Source: Bacillota bacterium
GTDB lineage: Bacteria > Bacillota_I > Bacilli_A > RFN20 > CAG-826
Direction of reading: 5' to 3'
NCBI GenBank assembly: GCA_023393065.1
Contig: JAEWMX010000006.1
Coordinates: 62,001-126,000 of the forward strand
DNA length: 64,000 nt
The position numbers and the translations under genes are program-made. Positions within the stretch are counted from its first letter, which is position 1. Each line of letters begins with the position of its first letter. Positions 15,422 through 23,510 of this stretch are shown piece by piece. The notes beneath the pieces are model-generated. The model had not been told where the DNA came from, searched no databases, and saw nothing but the letters and a program-made list of their open reading frames with translations.

Positions 15422-16789
15422 ATGACAAAAATTCCCTTTGGACCGACCTATGATGAGATGCTTCATCCGGATCACATCGACCCGGAAATTCGCGCGAAAG
15501 CCCTAAAGGCTAAATACGCCGATGAGCTCGATCCCATCAATCTTTTCAACATCAATTGGAAAGATGATAATGGCCAGGTCCGCAAAATTGTTCTCCCCAA
15601 AGCTCTGACCGGCGTCGAAGCCAACATCGTCGTGCTCTTAGGAAAGCAATTCCCCTCTGGTTCCCACAAAGTCGGACCAGCTTATTCAACCCTGATTGAA
15701 GGATGCATCGATGGAGATATCATTCCAGGCAAACACACGATTTTAGGACCATCGACCGGTAACTTTGGCATCGGCGTTTCCTACATCGCCAACTTGATGA
15801 AATATCAAGCCATCGTCATCATGCCCGACAACATGTCGAAAGAGCGCTATGATCGCATTCAGCGCTATGGAGCCAAACTCGATTTGACACCAGGTTCCGA
15901 ATCCGATGTCATCTTGACTCTTGAAAGAACGTACGAACTTAAGAAAAATCCTAATTATCGCACTCTCGCCCAATTTGAATTGATGCCGAACTATCGCTTT
16001 CATCGCCACGTGACTGGCAACAGTTGTGTCGAAGCCGTTAAAGGCGTCGGCAATGGCCGTATCGCCTGCTTCGCCTCGGCGCCAGGAAGCGCGGGCACAT
16101 TAGCAGCCGGCGACGGCATCAAAGCCGTCTTCCCCGAATGTAAAATTGCCGCCCTCGAACCTTATGAGTGCTCAACTCTTACCAATGGTGGACGCGGCCA
16201 GCATCGCATCGAAGGCATCGGCGATAAGATGTGCACCCTGATTCACAATATCATTACGACCGATTTCATCGCTTTAATCAAAGATGACGATTCGGTTCGC
16301 GGTCTTAAAATTATCCATGACGCCCCACAGGTTTTAGTCCGCCACGGCGTCGACAAAAAGGTCGCCGAAGGCATGCGTGAATTATTTGGCGTATCCGGCA
16401 TTTGCAACATCTTAGGCGCCATTAAAATGGCGAAGCACTTGAGACTAGGTCCTGGAGATAACGTTGTGACGATTGCCACCGACGGCTACGATCGCTATGA
16501 GAGCGTCCTTGAACTGCTCGAAAAGCGCGAGCTCGAAACGGCCGACTATGTCTTGGAACGCTGGTATAAGGATATCTTCCTCGGCGCCGAAGACGCCTAC
16601 ATCGAAGATGCTCGCTTGCCGAAAGTCAAAGAGCGCCTCTTCAAGCAGAAGGAAAACGACTGGCTAAAATTTGGCTATACGCAGCAATATCTCGATGCGA
16701 TGAGACATCCCGAATTCTGGGAAGCCGAATATCACAAAGTCTTCGAATATGACGAGAAGATCAAAAAAATGAGAGGAAAAGCACTATGA
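15422..16789 (+). CDS. PLP-dependent beta-family enzyme (cysteine synthase/tryptophan synthase beta superfamily)
   Basis: The 455-residue protein carries PSGSHKVGPAYS with the PLP Lys at 83, GPSTGNFGIGVSY at 109-121 (phosphate loop), and a Gly-rich APGSAGTLAAGDGIKAVFPE segment. It differs from YgeX in sequence and length but sits where a YgeX-type ammonia-lyase is expected, between the other PLP enzyme and the YgeY-like hydrolase. AGGAG lies ten bases before the ATG; the stop overlaps the next start. Two adjacent, dissimilar PLP enzymes in one catabolic operon suggest consecutive elimination steps or two alternative amino acid products. The substrate is not known. Confidence 0.65.
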   Translation: MTKIPFGPTYDEMLHPDHIDPEIRAKALKAKYADELDPINLFNINWKDDNGQVRKIVLPKALTGVEANIVVLLGKQFPSGSHKVGPAYSTLIEGCIDGDIIPGKHTILGPSTGNFGIGVSYIANLMKYQAIVIMPDNMSKERYDRIQRYGAKLDLTPGSESDVILTLERTYELKKNPNYRTLAQFELMPNYRFHRHVTGNSCVEAVKGVGNGRIACFASAPGSAGTLAAGDGIKAVFPECKIAALEPYECSTLTNGGRGQHRIEGIGDKMCTLIHNIITTDFIALIKDDDSVRGLKIIHDAPQVLVRHGVDKKVAEGMRELFGVSGICNILGAIKMAKHLRLGPGDNVVTIATDGYDRYESVLELLEKRELETADYVLERWYKDIFLGAEDAYIEDARLPKVKERLFKQKENDWLKFGYTQQYLDAMRHPEFWEAEYHKVFEYDEKIKKMRGKAL

Positions 16790-18003
16790 ACAAAAAAATC
16801 CCTTTTAGCGAAATCCTAAAAAAAGCCGAATCTTACAAAAAAGAGATGACGGCCTTTCTCCGCGACATGATTGCCCTACCGAGCGAATCGTGCCAGGAAA
16901 AAGAAGTTATTCACCGCATCAAACAAGAGATGGAAAAAGTTGGTTTCGACCGTGTCGTCATCGATAAGATGGGTAATGTCTTAGGCTACATCGGCCACGG
17001 CAAACACCTCATTGGCATGGACGCTCATATCGACACCGTCGGCATCGGTGACATTCGCAACTGGACTTTTGATCCATACAAGGGCTACGAAGACGATGTC
17101 CACATCGGCGGTCGTGGCGCCAGCGACCAAGAAGGCGGCATGGCCGCGATGGTCTACGCTGGGAAAATCATTAAGGATTTAGGTCTTGAAGACGACTACA
17201 CACTGGTTGTTACGGGCACCGTCCAAGAAGAAGACTGCGACGGACTCCCTTGGCAATATATCATTGAGGAAGACAAAGTTCGCCCCGAATTCGTCGTGAT
17301 TACCGAACCGACCTCGTGCCGCATCTATCGCGGCCATCGCGGAAGGATGGAAATCAAAGTGACGACGCGCGGCATCTCTTGCCATGGCAGCGCCCCGGAA
17401 AGAGGCGACAATGCCATCTATAAGATGGGACCGATTATCGGCGAGATCAAACAACTCAATGAGCGGTTGAAATTCGATCCGTTCCTCGGCAAAGGCACGA
17501 TGACGATCAGCGAGATCTTTCACACCTCGCCATCGCGCTGCGCGGTTGCCGACAGCTGCTGGATCTCCATCGACCGCCGTTTGACGATGGGCGAGACGCA
17601 TTTAGGCGCCCTTGACGAAATCAGAGCTTTACCCTCGGTTAAAGCTGCTGGTGCCACCGTCGAAATGTACATGTATGAACGTCCGTCATGGACGGGCTTA
17701 GTCTATCCTACCGAGTCCTATTTCCCGACGTGGGTTATTCCCGCCGACCATGTCATTTGTACGTCCTCGGTCGAAGCTTATAAAGGCTTATTTAGCAAAG
17801 ACCCGGTCGTTGACAAATGGACCTTCTCGACGAATGGCGTAACCATCATGGGACGCTATGGCATTCCCTGCATCGGCTTTGGGCCCGGTGACGAAAAAGA
17901 GGCACATGCGCCAAACGAAAAGACGAGAAAAGAAGATCTCGTCATCGCCGCTGCGCTCTATGCCGCCATTCCTTTGATGTATGTTAGTCAACTCAAAAAA
18001 TAA
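16786..18003 (+). CDS. ygeY: YgeY-family M20 metallohydrolase
   Basis: The 405-residue protein of the M20/ArgE/DapE family has GMDAHIDTVG with His81 and Asp83, GASDQEGGMAA with the bridging Asp114, VQEEDCDG with the catalytic Glu148-149, and a late GDEKEAHAPNE containing the last metal-binding His. In the yge cluster YgeY is grouped with YgeW and the diaminopropionate lyase and is thought to hydrolyse an N-acyl or N-carbamoyl intermediate. It starts within the stop of the upstream PLP gene (ATGA) and is 11 bp from ygeW. The family assignment is firm; the reaction is inferred. Confidence 0.85.
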   Translation: MNKKIPFSEILKKAESYKKEMTAFLRDMIALPSESCQEKEVIHRIKQEMEKVGFDRVVIDKMGNVLGYIGHGKHLIGMDAHIDTVGIGDIRNWTFDPYKGYEDDVHIGGRGASDQEGGMAAMVYAGKIIKDLGLEDDYTLVVTGTVQEEDCDGLPWQYIIEEDKVRPEFVVITEPTSCRIYRGHRGRMEIKVTTRGISCHGSAPERGDNAIYKMGPIIGEIKQLNERLKFDPFLGKGTMTISEIFHTSPSRCAVADSCWISIDRRLTMGETHLGALDEIRALPSVKAAGATVEMYMYERPSWTGLVYPTESYFPTWVIPADHVICTSSVEAYKGLFSKDPVVDKWTFSTNGVTIMGRYGIPCIGFGPGDEKEAHAPNEKTRKEDLVIAAALYAAIPLMYVSQLKK

Positions 18004-18014
18004 GGAGAAAATGA

Positions 18015-19025
18015 ATGAGTAAATTGTTCTACAAAAAAACGATGAAACCCCTCTTCAAAGGTCGTCACTTCATCACCCTTGAAGAATGGACCAAAGATGA
18101 AATCGACAAGCTGCTTGAAGTATCCTACGATTTAAAAAACAAATTCTATAAGAACATTCCGACCCCATATCTCGAGAACAAAACCGGCTTCTTGATGTTC
18201 TTTGAACAATCGACGAGAACGAGAAACTCGATGGAATCAGGTCTCGCCCAGCTCGGCGGACACGCGACGTTCCTCGACACGTCAATGATGCAGATTTCAC
18301 ACGGCGAAAGCGCGAAAGACACCGCCGTCATCCTCTCTTCTTTCGGACACGGCATCGCCTGCCGCTACTGCAATTACGGCGTCGGCAATAAATACATTCG
18401 CGAGATGGCTGCGCATTCGACTGTGCCGGTCATGAATTTGCAATGCGACCTGTATCACCCGATGCAAGCCTTGGCCGACTTGATGACCATTCAGGAAGTC
18501 TTTACGACGACCAAACATCTCAAAGTATCAATTATATGGGCCTACGCCGAAAGCCATAAAAAACCGATCAGCGTCCCTCTTTCACAAATTCTGCTCTTCC
18601 CTCGCTATGCGATGGATGTCACCCTCGCTTATCCGGAAGGCTATGACCTCCCAGACTGGGCGATTGAAAAAGCTAAGAAAAACGCTGAAGAAAATGGTGG
18701 CTCTTTCCGCATTACGCATGACATGAAAGAAGCCTTTAAAGACGCCGATGTCGTCATTCCGAAGAACTGGGGCAGCTGGGTTAAGAACCAGTCGACCGTC
18801 GTCGTCGATGATTACATCAAGACGCTAAAAGACTGGAAGTGCACCGAAGAGATGATTAAACTCGCCAGCCCGAATGTCAAATACATGCACGCTCTTCCGG
18901 CTGACCGCGGTAACGAAGTTGAAGACTCCGTCATCGACGGCCCGCACTCGATCGTCTATCAGGAAGCCGAAAATCGCTTGCACACCGCCAAAGCTGTTAT
19001 GGCGATGACGATGGGCGACAAGTAA
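18015..19025 (+). CDS. ygeW: Knotted carbamoyltransferase YgeW
   Basis: The 336-residue protein belongs to the ornithine/aspartate carbamoyltransferase family. STRTRNS at 66-72 binds carbamoyl phosphate, HGESAKD at 96-102 and LYHPMQALADL with His148 and Gln151 complete the site. HPMQ replaces the usual HPTQ or HPCQ, as expected for a transcarbamylase of unusual specificity. E. coli YgeW is longer (about 396 residues). Run in reverse with phosphate, it would release carbamoyl phosphate from a ureido compound, feeding the divergent carbamate kinase. It is the last gene of the operon, followed by a strong terminator. Confidence 0.87.
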   Translation: MSKLFYKKTMKPLFKGRHFITLEEWTKDEIDKLLEVSYDLKNKFYKNIPTPYLENKTGFLMFFEQSTRTRNSMESGLAQLGGHATFLDTSMMQISHGESAKDTAVILSSFGHGIACRYCNYGVGNKYIREMAAHSTVPVMNLQCDLYHPMQALADLMTIQEVFTTTKHLKVSIIWAYAESHKKPISVPLSQILLFPRYAMDVTLAYPEGYDLPDWAIEKAKKNAEENGGSFRITHDMKEAFKDADVVIPKNWGSWVKNQSTVVVDDYIKTLKDWKCTEEMIKLASPNVKYMHALPADRGNEVEDSVIDGPHSIVYQEAENRLHTAKAVMAMTMGDK

Positions 19026-19043
19026 AACCCCAAATCTCTGACG

Positions 19044-19076
19044 AGGATTGCCAAGAAATTGGCAGTCCTTTTTTAT
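19044..19076 (+). terminator. Rho-independent terminator closing the purine operon
   Basis: AGGATTGCCAA, a GAAA loop and TTGGCAGTCCT form an 11-bp stem (one G-U pair) followed by a T-rich tail. It marks the operon end 19 bp after ygeW. Confidence 0.88.
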
Positions 19077-19125
19077 TTCTTTTGTTACAAATACTTGAGT
19101 ATTACAATAAATACAGGGGAATTGC

Positions 19126-19503
19126 ATGGACATTTTTAATGATGAACGGCGATTGAAAAGTCGCGTCAATAACCTCATGGCGGCGATGATCGTCGGCCGC
19201 CAACTCAGAAACAATATACGGCTGAGAACCGCCTCTTTTAGCGGAGTTAAGACCATTGGCTTTTTTTATGTTCGCGAAAACATATCGTGTCGCCTAGATA
19301 TCGATTTTGAAGTCATGAGCGGTCGGGCCAAGGTCATTCTCGTTCACAAGGATACGATGGTCGATGTCGCCACCAGCACAGGCAAGGAAGCCCGCATCGT
19401 TAAATTGGATAAAGGTTTTAATCGCTTGCGCCTCGTTGGTGAAAAAGCCGATGTCAAGCTCACTCTTGTTTTGACCAAAGGAATAACATATCTTGACGAG
19501 TAA
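19126..19503 (+). CDS. Hypothetical protein, small beta-rich
   Basis: This 125-residue protein has no family I recognise. The N-terminal 30 residues are helical and basic (DERRLKSRVNN, RQLRNNIRLR). The rest alternates hydrophobic residues in a pattern suggesting a beta-sandwich. There is no signal peptide or membrane segment. An AGGGG site precedes the ATG. A short inverted repeat AATACT-TG-AGTATT lies at 19090-19103. The following acetyltransferase starts 11 bp inside its end, so the two are probably co-translated. Confidence 0.6.
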   Translation: MDIFNDERRLKSRVNNLMAAMIVGRQLRNNIRLRTASFSGVKTIGFFYVRENISCRLDIDFEVMSGRAKVILVHKDTMVDVATSTGKEARIVKLDKGFNRLRLVGEKADVKLTLVLTKGITYLDE

Positions 19504-20083
19504 ATTTTCTTTACGGGATATTACGATTAGAAGCGAAACGGAAAAGGATTTCTTATTGGTCGAAAAAATGATTCGCCAGTCCTTTTGGAATGTCTATAAG
19601 CCCAAGTGCGACGAGCATTATTTGACACACATTCTTCGCGTGCATGAAGACTTTTTACCCGAGCTGACGAGGATTGCGATATATCAAAGTCAAATCGTCG
19701 GAGCGATTTTTTACGCGAAGTCGCACATTGTTACAAAGGAAACGAGGCACGATGTCATCACCTTTGGGCCACTAGCCGTTCATCCCGAATTTCAACGCCA
19801 AGGCATCGGGGCGATACTCATGCGTGAAACTATTCATTTAGCTAAAAAGCTAGGTTATAAAGCTATCATCATTTATGGCGAACCTAATTACTATCCGAAG
19901 TATGGATTTAAACGAGCCAAAGATTTTGAAATCACACAGCCGGACGGGACTTATCTCGATGCCTTGATGACTTATGAGCTCGAAGATGGTTATCTACAAA
20001 ACAAGAAAGGTTATTTTCTAGTCTCTGAGGTATACTTAAATATCGAAGCCGAAGATGTCGAGAAATACGACCGACAATTTTAA
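19493..20083 (+). CDS. GNAT-family N-acetyltransferase
   Basis: The 196-residue protein has the GNAT core: LAVHPEFQRQGIGAILMRETIHLAKKLGYKAIII contains motif A (QRQGIG), which binds the acetyl-CoA pyrophosphate, and GEPNYYPKYGFKRA is the motif B region typical of the YhbS-like subfamily. The start appears to be TTG at 19493, since no ATG lies upstream of the domain and AAGGA is ten bases before it; it overlaps the previous gene by 11 bp. The acyl acceptor is unknown. Confidence 0.8.
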   Translation: MTSKFSLRDITIRSETEKDFLLVEKMIRQSFWNVYKPKCDEHYLTHILRVHEDFLPELTRIAIYQSQIVGAIFYAKSHIVTKETRHDVITFGPLAVHPEFQRQGIGAILMRETIHLAKKLGYKAIIIYGEPNYYPKYGFKRAKDFEITQPDGTYLDALMTYELEDGYLQNKKGYFLVSEVYLNIEAEDVEKYDRQF

Positions 20084-20095
20084 CAATAGGTGAAT

Positions 20096-20944
20096 ATGGA
20101 TTATATCCTCGATGTAAAAAATCTAACGAAAAGATACGAAAACTTTACCTTAAATAAAGTATCTTTTTCTTTAGAAAAGGGCAAGATTACCGGCTTCATT
20201 GGTCGGAACGGTGCAGGAAAGACAACAACTTTTAAATCGCTCTTTAATTTTGTTCATCCCGACGCGGGAGATGTCGTTGTTTTTGGCAAGTCCTTTAAAG
20301 AATACGAATTAGATATTAAAAGCCGTATTGGCTTTGTCCTCGGTGGAGCCTCTTATTATCTGAATAAGAAGGTTAAAACGATTACGGAAGCCGCAAAAAC
20401 TTTTTATTCGCGATGGGATGATGACGAATATCGCTTTTATCTCGAGCGTTTCGGAATTGATGATAACAAAACGGTTTCGAAGCTCTCGTCGGGCACGAAA
20501 GTCAAATACGCTTTAGCATTAGCCCTTTCTCACCACGCTGAACTCTTGATACTCGACGAACCGACAAGCGGACTAGATCCCGTTTCGCGCGATGAAATTT
20601 TGCAGATATTCCTCGATTTAGTCGAGCGCGGAATCACGATTCTCTTCTCGACTCACATCACCTCCGATTTAGACTATTGCGCCGATAATATAATATATAT
20701 TAAAAATGGTGAAATTATCGCCGAGAATAAACTATCCGTTTTTATCGATCAATACCAAATTTTGGAATTCAATAAAGAATATTTAAACGAAAATCTAATA
20801 ACAAAAGCGCTTGGTCATCGACGCACAAAAAACGGCACCTCGCTGCTCTTTTTCAAAGACGCCGTTGTCCAAGAACCGCACAAGCGAATAAAAACCGACC
20901 TCGATGCGATTATGGTTCACCTCGAGCAGGAGAATCATCTATGA
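20096..20944 (+). CDS. ABC transporter ATP-binding protein
   Basis: The 282-residue ATPase has Walker A GRNGAGKTT near residue 35, LSSGTKVKYALALALSHHAELLILDEPTSG (signature and Walker B; the signature is the LSSG variant common in YtrB/BcrA-like exporters) and the switch His in FSTHIT. The C-terminal 70 residues form a small regulatory extension. It is paired with the permease that overlaps it by 4 bp. The ATG at 20096 is preferred over the GTG at 20090 because of the AGGTG site just upstream. Substrate is unknown. Confidence 0.87.
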   Translation: MDYILDVKNLTKRYENFTLNKVSFSLEKGKITGFIGRNGAGKTTTFKSLFNFVHPDAGDVVVFGKSFKEYELDIKSRIGFVLGGASYYLNKKVKTITEAAKTFYSRWDDDEYRFYLERFGIDDNKTVSKLSSGTKVKYALALALSHHAELLILDEPTSGLDPVSRDEILQIFLDLVERGITILFSTHITSDLDYCADNIIYIKNGEIIAENKLSVFIDQYQILEFNKEYLNENLITKALGHRRTKNGTSLLFFKDAVVQEPHKRIKTDLDAIMVHLEQENHL

Positions 20945-21564
20945 TTAAACTCTTAAAAAAAGAGCTTTTGCTCTCCTTTCATCCGACCGCGGCCATTTTC
21001 GTTTTGATGGCGGCGATGGTGCTAATACCTAATTACCCGTATTATGTCGCCTTTTTCTATTCCGGTCTCGCCACTTTTTTCACGTGCGTAACGGGTCGTG
21101 AAAACAATGATGTATTCTTCTCGTTGATGCTTCCGATCAGCAAACGCGACATCGTCAAAGCTCGTTTCGGTTATGTTTTAATCCTCGAACTCGCGCAATT
21201 GATATTAGCGGTTGGTTTTGCCTTTCTTCGCAGCGCTCTTGGCTTTCCTTCAAACGAAGCCGGCATCGAAGCGAACGTCGCGATGTTTGGAATTTCCTCG
21301 TTTATGCTAAGCGTATTCAATCTTATCTTTTTTGCGATTTTTTATCGCAACATCAAAAAACCTGGGGTCGCCGCCATTTTTGCCTCCGTAACTTATTTTT
21401 TATTGCTTGGGCTCTTTGAAATGCTCGTTTTTTTCGTTCCCTTTGCCCGCGATAAAATCGATACCGCCGATCCGCTTTTTTTGGGAATACAAACTCATAA
21501 TTTTAGCTGTGGGAATCATTTCGTTTGTCATCATAAATGCCATCTCTTATTTGTCCTCGATTAA
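20941..21564 (+). CDS. ABC-2-type permease, frameshifted at a poly-T tract
   Basis: The 207-residue frame has five hydrophobic segments of an ABC-2 exporter permease, and LPISKRDIVKAR near residue 66 is the usual cytoplasmic loop. The last 26 residues in this frame are polar and Cys/His-rich, unlike a permease end. If one T is removed from the run at 21476-21482, the frame continues as DPLFWEYKLIILAVGIIS, a last membrane helix, and ends in SSIKNFEKQDI at 21589, a typical C-terminus for this family. The product is either truncated, phase-variable, made by slippage, or the extra T is an assembly error. It is coupled to the ATPase gene by an ATGA-type overlap. Confidence 0.75.
   Translation: MIKLLKKELLLSFHPTAAIFVLMAAMVLIPNYPYYVAFFYSGLATFFTCVTGRENNDVFFSLMLPISKRDIVKARFGYVLILELAQLILAVGFAFLRSALGFPSNEAGIEANVAMFGISSFMLSVFNLIFFAIFYRNIKKPGVAAIFASVTYFLLLGLFEMLVFFVPFARDKIDTADPLFLGIQTHNFSCGNHFVCHHKCHLLFVLD
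21476..21482 (+). other. Seven-T homopolymer where the permease frame breaks
   Basis: Seven T bases follow GATCCGC. Reading with six T bases restores a full-length permease to the TAA at 21587-21589; reading with seven gives the shorter product ending at 21564. Confidence 0.7.
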
Positions 21565-21703
21565 AAACTTCGAAAAACAAGACATTTAATTTTATTAACG
21601 AGCCTTGAGCATTATGCTGGAATATAGGTCTTTTCTCGCATAGAGTATTTGTAGATAAATAGTCTTTTGACCGCTATATATATAATCAATCGGAGGAATA
21701 ATT

Positions 21704-22030
21704 ATGGAACAATTAATTTTTGGAAAAAATAAAGACCGCTTCTACATGGGAGAAAGCGAAGAGAAAGCCCTCGCTGAGGTCACTTTTAAAAAGCATAAAG
21801 ACAATGTCATCATTCTCGACCACACTTATGTGAATCGCTCGCTGAGAGGACGCGGCATGGGCAAGATTCTCGTCGACCGCGTCGTCGCCTACGCTCGCGA
21901 GAACAATTTGAAGATTATTCCGACTTGCCCCTTTGCCAAAGATATCATGGAAATGTCGAAGTCATATGCGGATGTTTTGCTCTCTGACCCCGTCGTTCAA
22001 GAAGTAAAAGACATGGCTTGCCCCCTTTAA
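21704..22030 (+). CDS. Small GNAT-like acetyltransferase (YidJ/YjdJ type)
   Basis: This 108-residue protein has VNRSLRGRGMGKILVDRVVAYARENNLKIIPTCPFAKDIM, the pattern of the compact N-acetyltransferase family (Gcn5-related, yeast Yor1-like), which has motif A RGRGMG and a conserved Cys-Pro-Phe. AGGAGG-like GGAGGA lies eight bases before the ATG. It is a single gene with its own terminator at 22055-22078. The substrate of this small family is unknown. Confidence 0.78.
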   Translation: MEQLIFGKNKDRFYMGESEEKALAEVTFKKHKDNVIILDHTYVNRSLRGRGMGKILVDRVVAYARENNLKIIPTCPFAKDIMEMSKSYADVLLSDPVVQEVKDMACPL

Positions 22031-22054
22031 GGCAAAAGCGAAAATAGAAATAAA

Positions 22055-22078
22055 TAACTGCAAAAGCAGTATTTTTTG
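22055..22078 (+). terminator. Rho-independent terminator after the small acetyltransferase
   Basis: ACTGC, an AAAA loop and GCAGT form a short stem followed by ATTTTTT. Confidence 0.6.
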
Positions 22079-22125
22079 CTTAAAAAATGTCAAATTATTT
22101 AATATAATATCCGAGGGTATTTATT

Positions 22126-22695
22126 ATGTCATTATTTGAATTTAGAAGAATTGCTGATCAAAAACTGGATGGCAAGTGGAGCGAAGCCGCTCTCGTTCAG
22201 TTCCTCTATAGTCTTTTTGTCGGTTTTGTCACCTCGATCGGAGGCATCGGCATGTTTGTCTTGGGCGGACCAATTAATATTGGTTACGCGATGTTTATCG
22301 ATGAAGTGTATCGCGGAGAAAGACCGAATATCGCCACTTTAGTCAAAGGTTTTGACGACAAGCTCGGCGATCGCATTTTGCTCGGCCTCGTCAGTCAGCT
22401 CTATTTGATGCTGTGGTCCATGCTCTTCATCATTCCCGGCATCATCAAGTTCTTTTCTTATTCGATGATCTATTTCATCCATCTCGAAAACCCCGACATG
22501 CATTACGAAGACATCATCATGAGAAGCCGCAAAATTATGAACGGCAACAAGTGGCGGCTCTTTTGCCTTTATCTCAGCCATATCGCTTGGTATATCCTCG
22601 TCTTTTTAACCTTTGGCATTCTGAGCTTCTGGGTCGAACCCAAAGTCAATCTCGCCAAATATGCGATGTATCAGGAAATCAAACACAACTTCTAA
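22126..22695 (+). CDS. DUF975-family membrane protein
   Basis: The 189-residue protein starts MSLFEFRRIADQKLDGKW, a typical DUF975 opening, followed by GGPINIGYAMFIDEVYRGE and two C-terminal membrane helices, with four or five segments in all. DUF975 proteins are integral membrane proteins of unknown function common in Bacillota. A TATAAT at 22103-22108 and a GAGGG ribosome site precede the ATG, and a strong terminator follows, so it is transcribed alone. Confidence 0.8.
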   Translation: MSLFEFRRIADQKLDGKWSEAALVQFLYSLFVGFVTSIGGIGMFVLGGPINIGYAMFIDEVYRGERPNIATLVKGFDDKLGDRILLGLVSQLYLMLWSMLFIIPGIIKFFSYSMIYFIHLENPDMHYEDIIMRSRKIMNGNKWRLFCLYLSHIAWYILVFLTFGILSFWVEPKVNLAKYAMYQEIKHNF

Positions 22696-22700
22696 AAAAT

Positions 22701-22737
22701 AAAAGGTCGGTTCACAAAACAACCGGCCTTTTTGTTT
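22701..22737 (+). terminator. Rho-independent terminator after the DUF975 gene
   Basis: AAAAGGTCGGTT and AACCGGCCTTTTT pair around a short loop and are followed by T-rich sequence. Confidence 0.85.
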
Positions 22738-22804
22738 AGATGTTGTATAAATACAAGTAATCCTTTGTTAATATAATAGTGTTCGCTTTTTTGGGGGTTA
22801 TAAA

Positions 22805-23509
22805 ATGTTAGAAATCAAAAATGTCAGCAAATCATACGATAAGAAAAAGCTAGCCATCAATAATGTCACGATGACTCTTGAGCCAGGCGACCTGTATGGC
22901 TTTGTCGGCCCAAACGGCGCCGGCAAAACGACGCTTATCAAATCGATTGCCGGAATCATATCCTTTGACAGTGGTACCATCACTTTTGATGGTCACACCA
23001 TCGACAAAGAGCCAATCGCGTTTAAAAAGCAGCTCGCCTATATTCCCGATCACCCGGATTTATATGAGACTTTATCGGGCCGCCAATTCGTCGATTTTAT
23101 CGCTGACGCGTTTGATGTCTCGCTCGAACGCCGCAATCAATTGATTGGCCAATATGCCGCCGAGTTTGAAATGCTCGACGCCCTTGATAAGCCAATCTCC
23201 TCCTATTCACATGGTATGAAACAGAAGGCCGCTCTTATCGCCGCCCTCGTTCATGAGCCAAAACTTATTTTACTCGATGAGCCATTTGTCGGTCTTGATC
23301 CTAAAGCCGCCTTTGCCCTTAAAAAGACATTTAAAGATATTACTGATTCCGGGACGATTATCCTCTTTTCCTCCCATGTCCTCGAAGTCGTGGAAAAATT
23401 GTGTAACAAAATCGCCATCATCAAGCAAGGCGAAATCATCGCTGATGGAAAGACGCATGAAGTGCTAAAAGATCGTTCGCTCGAGAACTTCTTTATGGAG
23501 ATTGCCTAG
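22805..23509 (+). CDS. ABC transporter ATP-binding protein
   Basis: The 234-residue ATPase has GPNGAGKTTL around 36-45 (Walker A), YSHGMKQKAALIAALVHEPKLILLDEP (signature SHGMKQK and Walker B) and SSHVLEVVEKLC (switch His). It is the size of EcsA/YtrB-like exporter ATPases. It is coupled to the large permease downstream, a layout like the EcsAB system. GGGGG lies before the ATG and a TATAAT-like box at about 22774. Confidence 0.9.
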   Translation: MLEIKNVSKSYDKKKLAINNVTMTLEPGDLYGFVGPNGAGKTTLIKSIAGIISFDSGTITFDGHTIDKEPIAFKKQLAYIPDHPDLYETLSGRQFVDFIADAFDVSLERRNQLIGQYAAEFEMLDALDKPISSYSHGMKQKAALIAALVHEPKLILLDEPFVGLDPKAAFALKKTFKDITDSGTIILFSSHVLEVVEKLCNKIAIIKQGEIIADGKTHEVLKDRSLENFFMEIA

Positions 23510-23510
23510 C

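Noticed and set aside
14945..15475. 176-codon minus-strand frame across the two PLP genes
   Set aside because: It is antisense to conserved coding sequence, with low-complexity Ser and Leu content typical of shadow frames.
22878..23468. Overlapping frames in the second ABC ATPase region
   Set aside because: They lie inside a clearly conserved ATPase and show no ribosome sites or family motifs.
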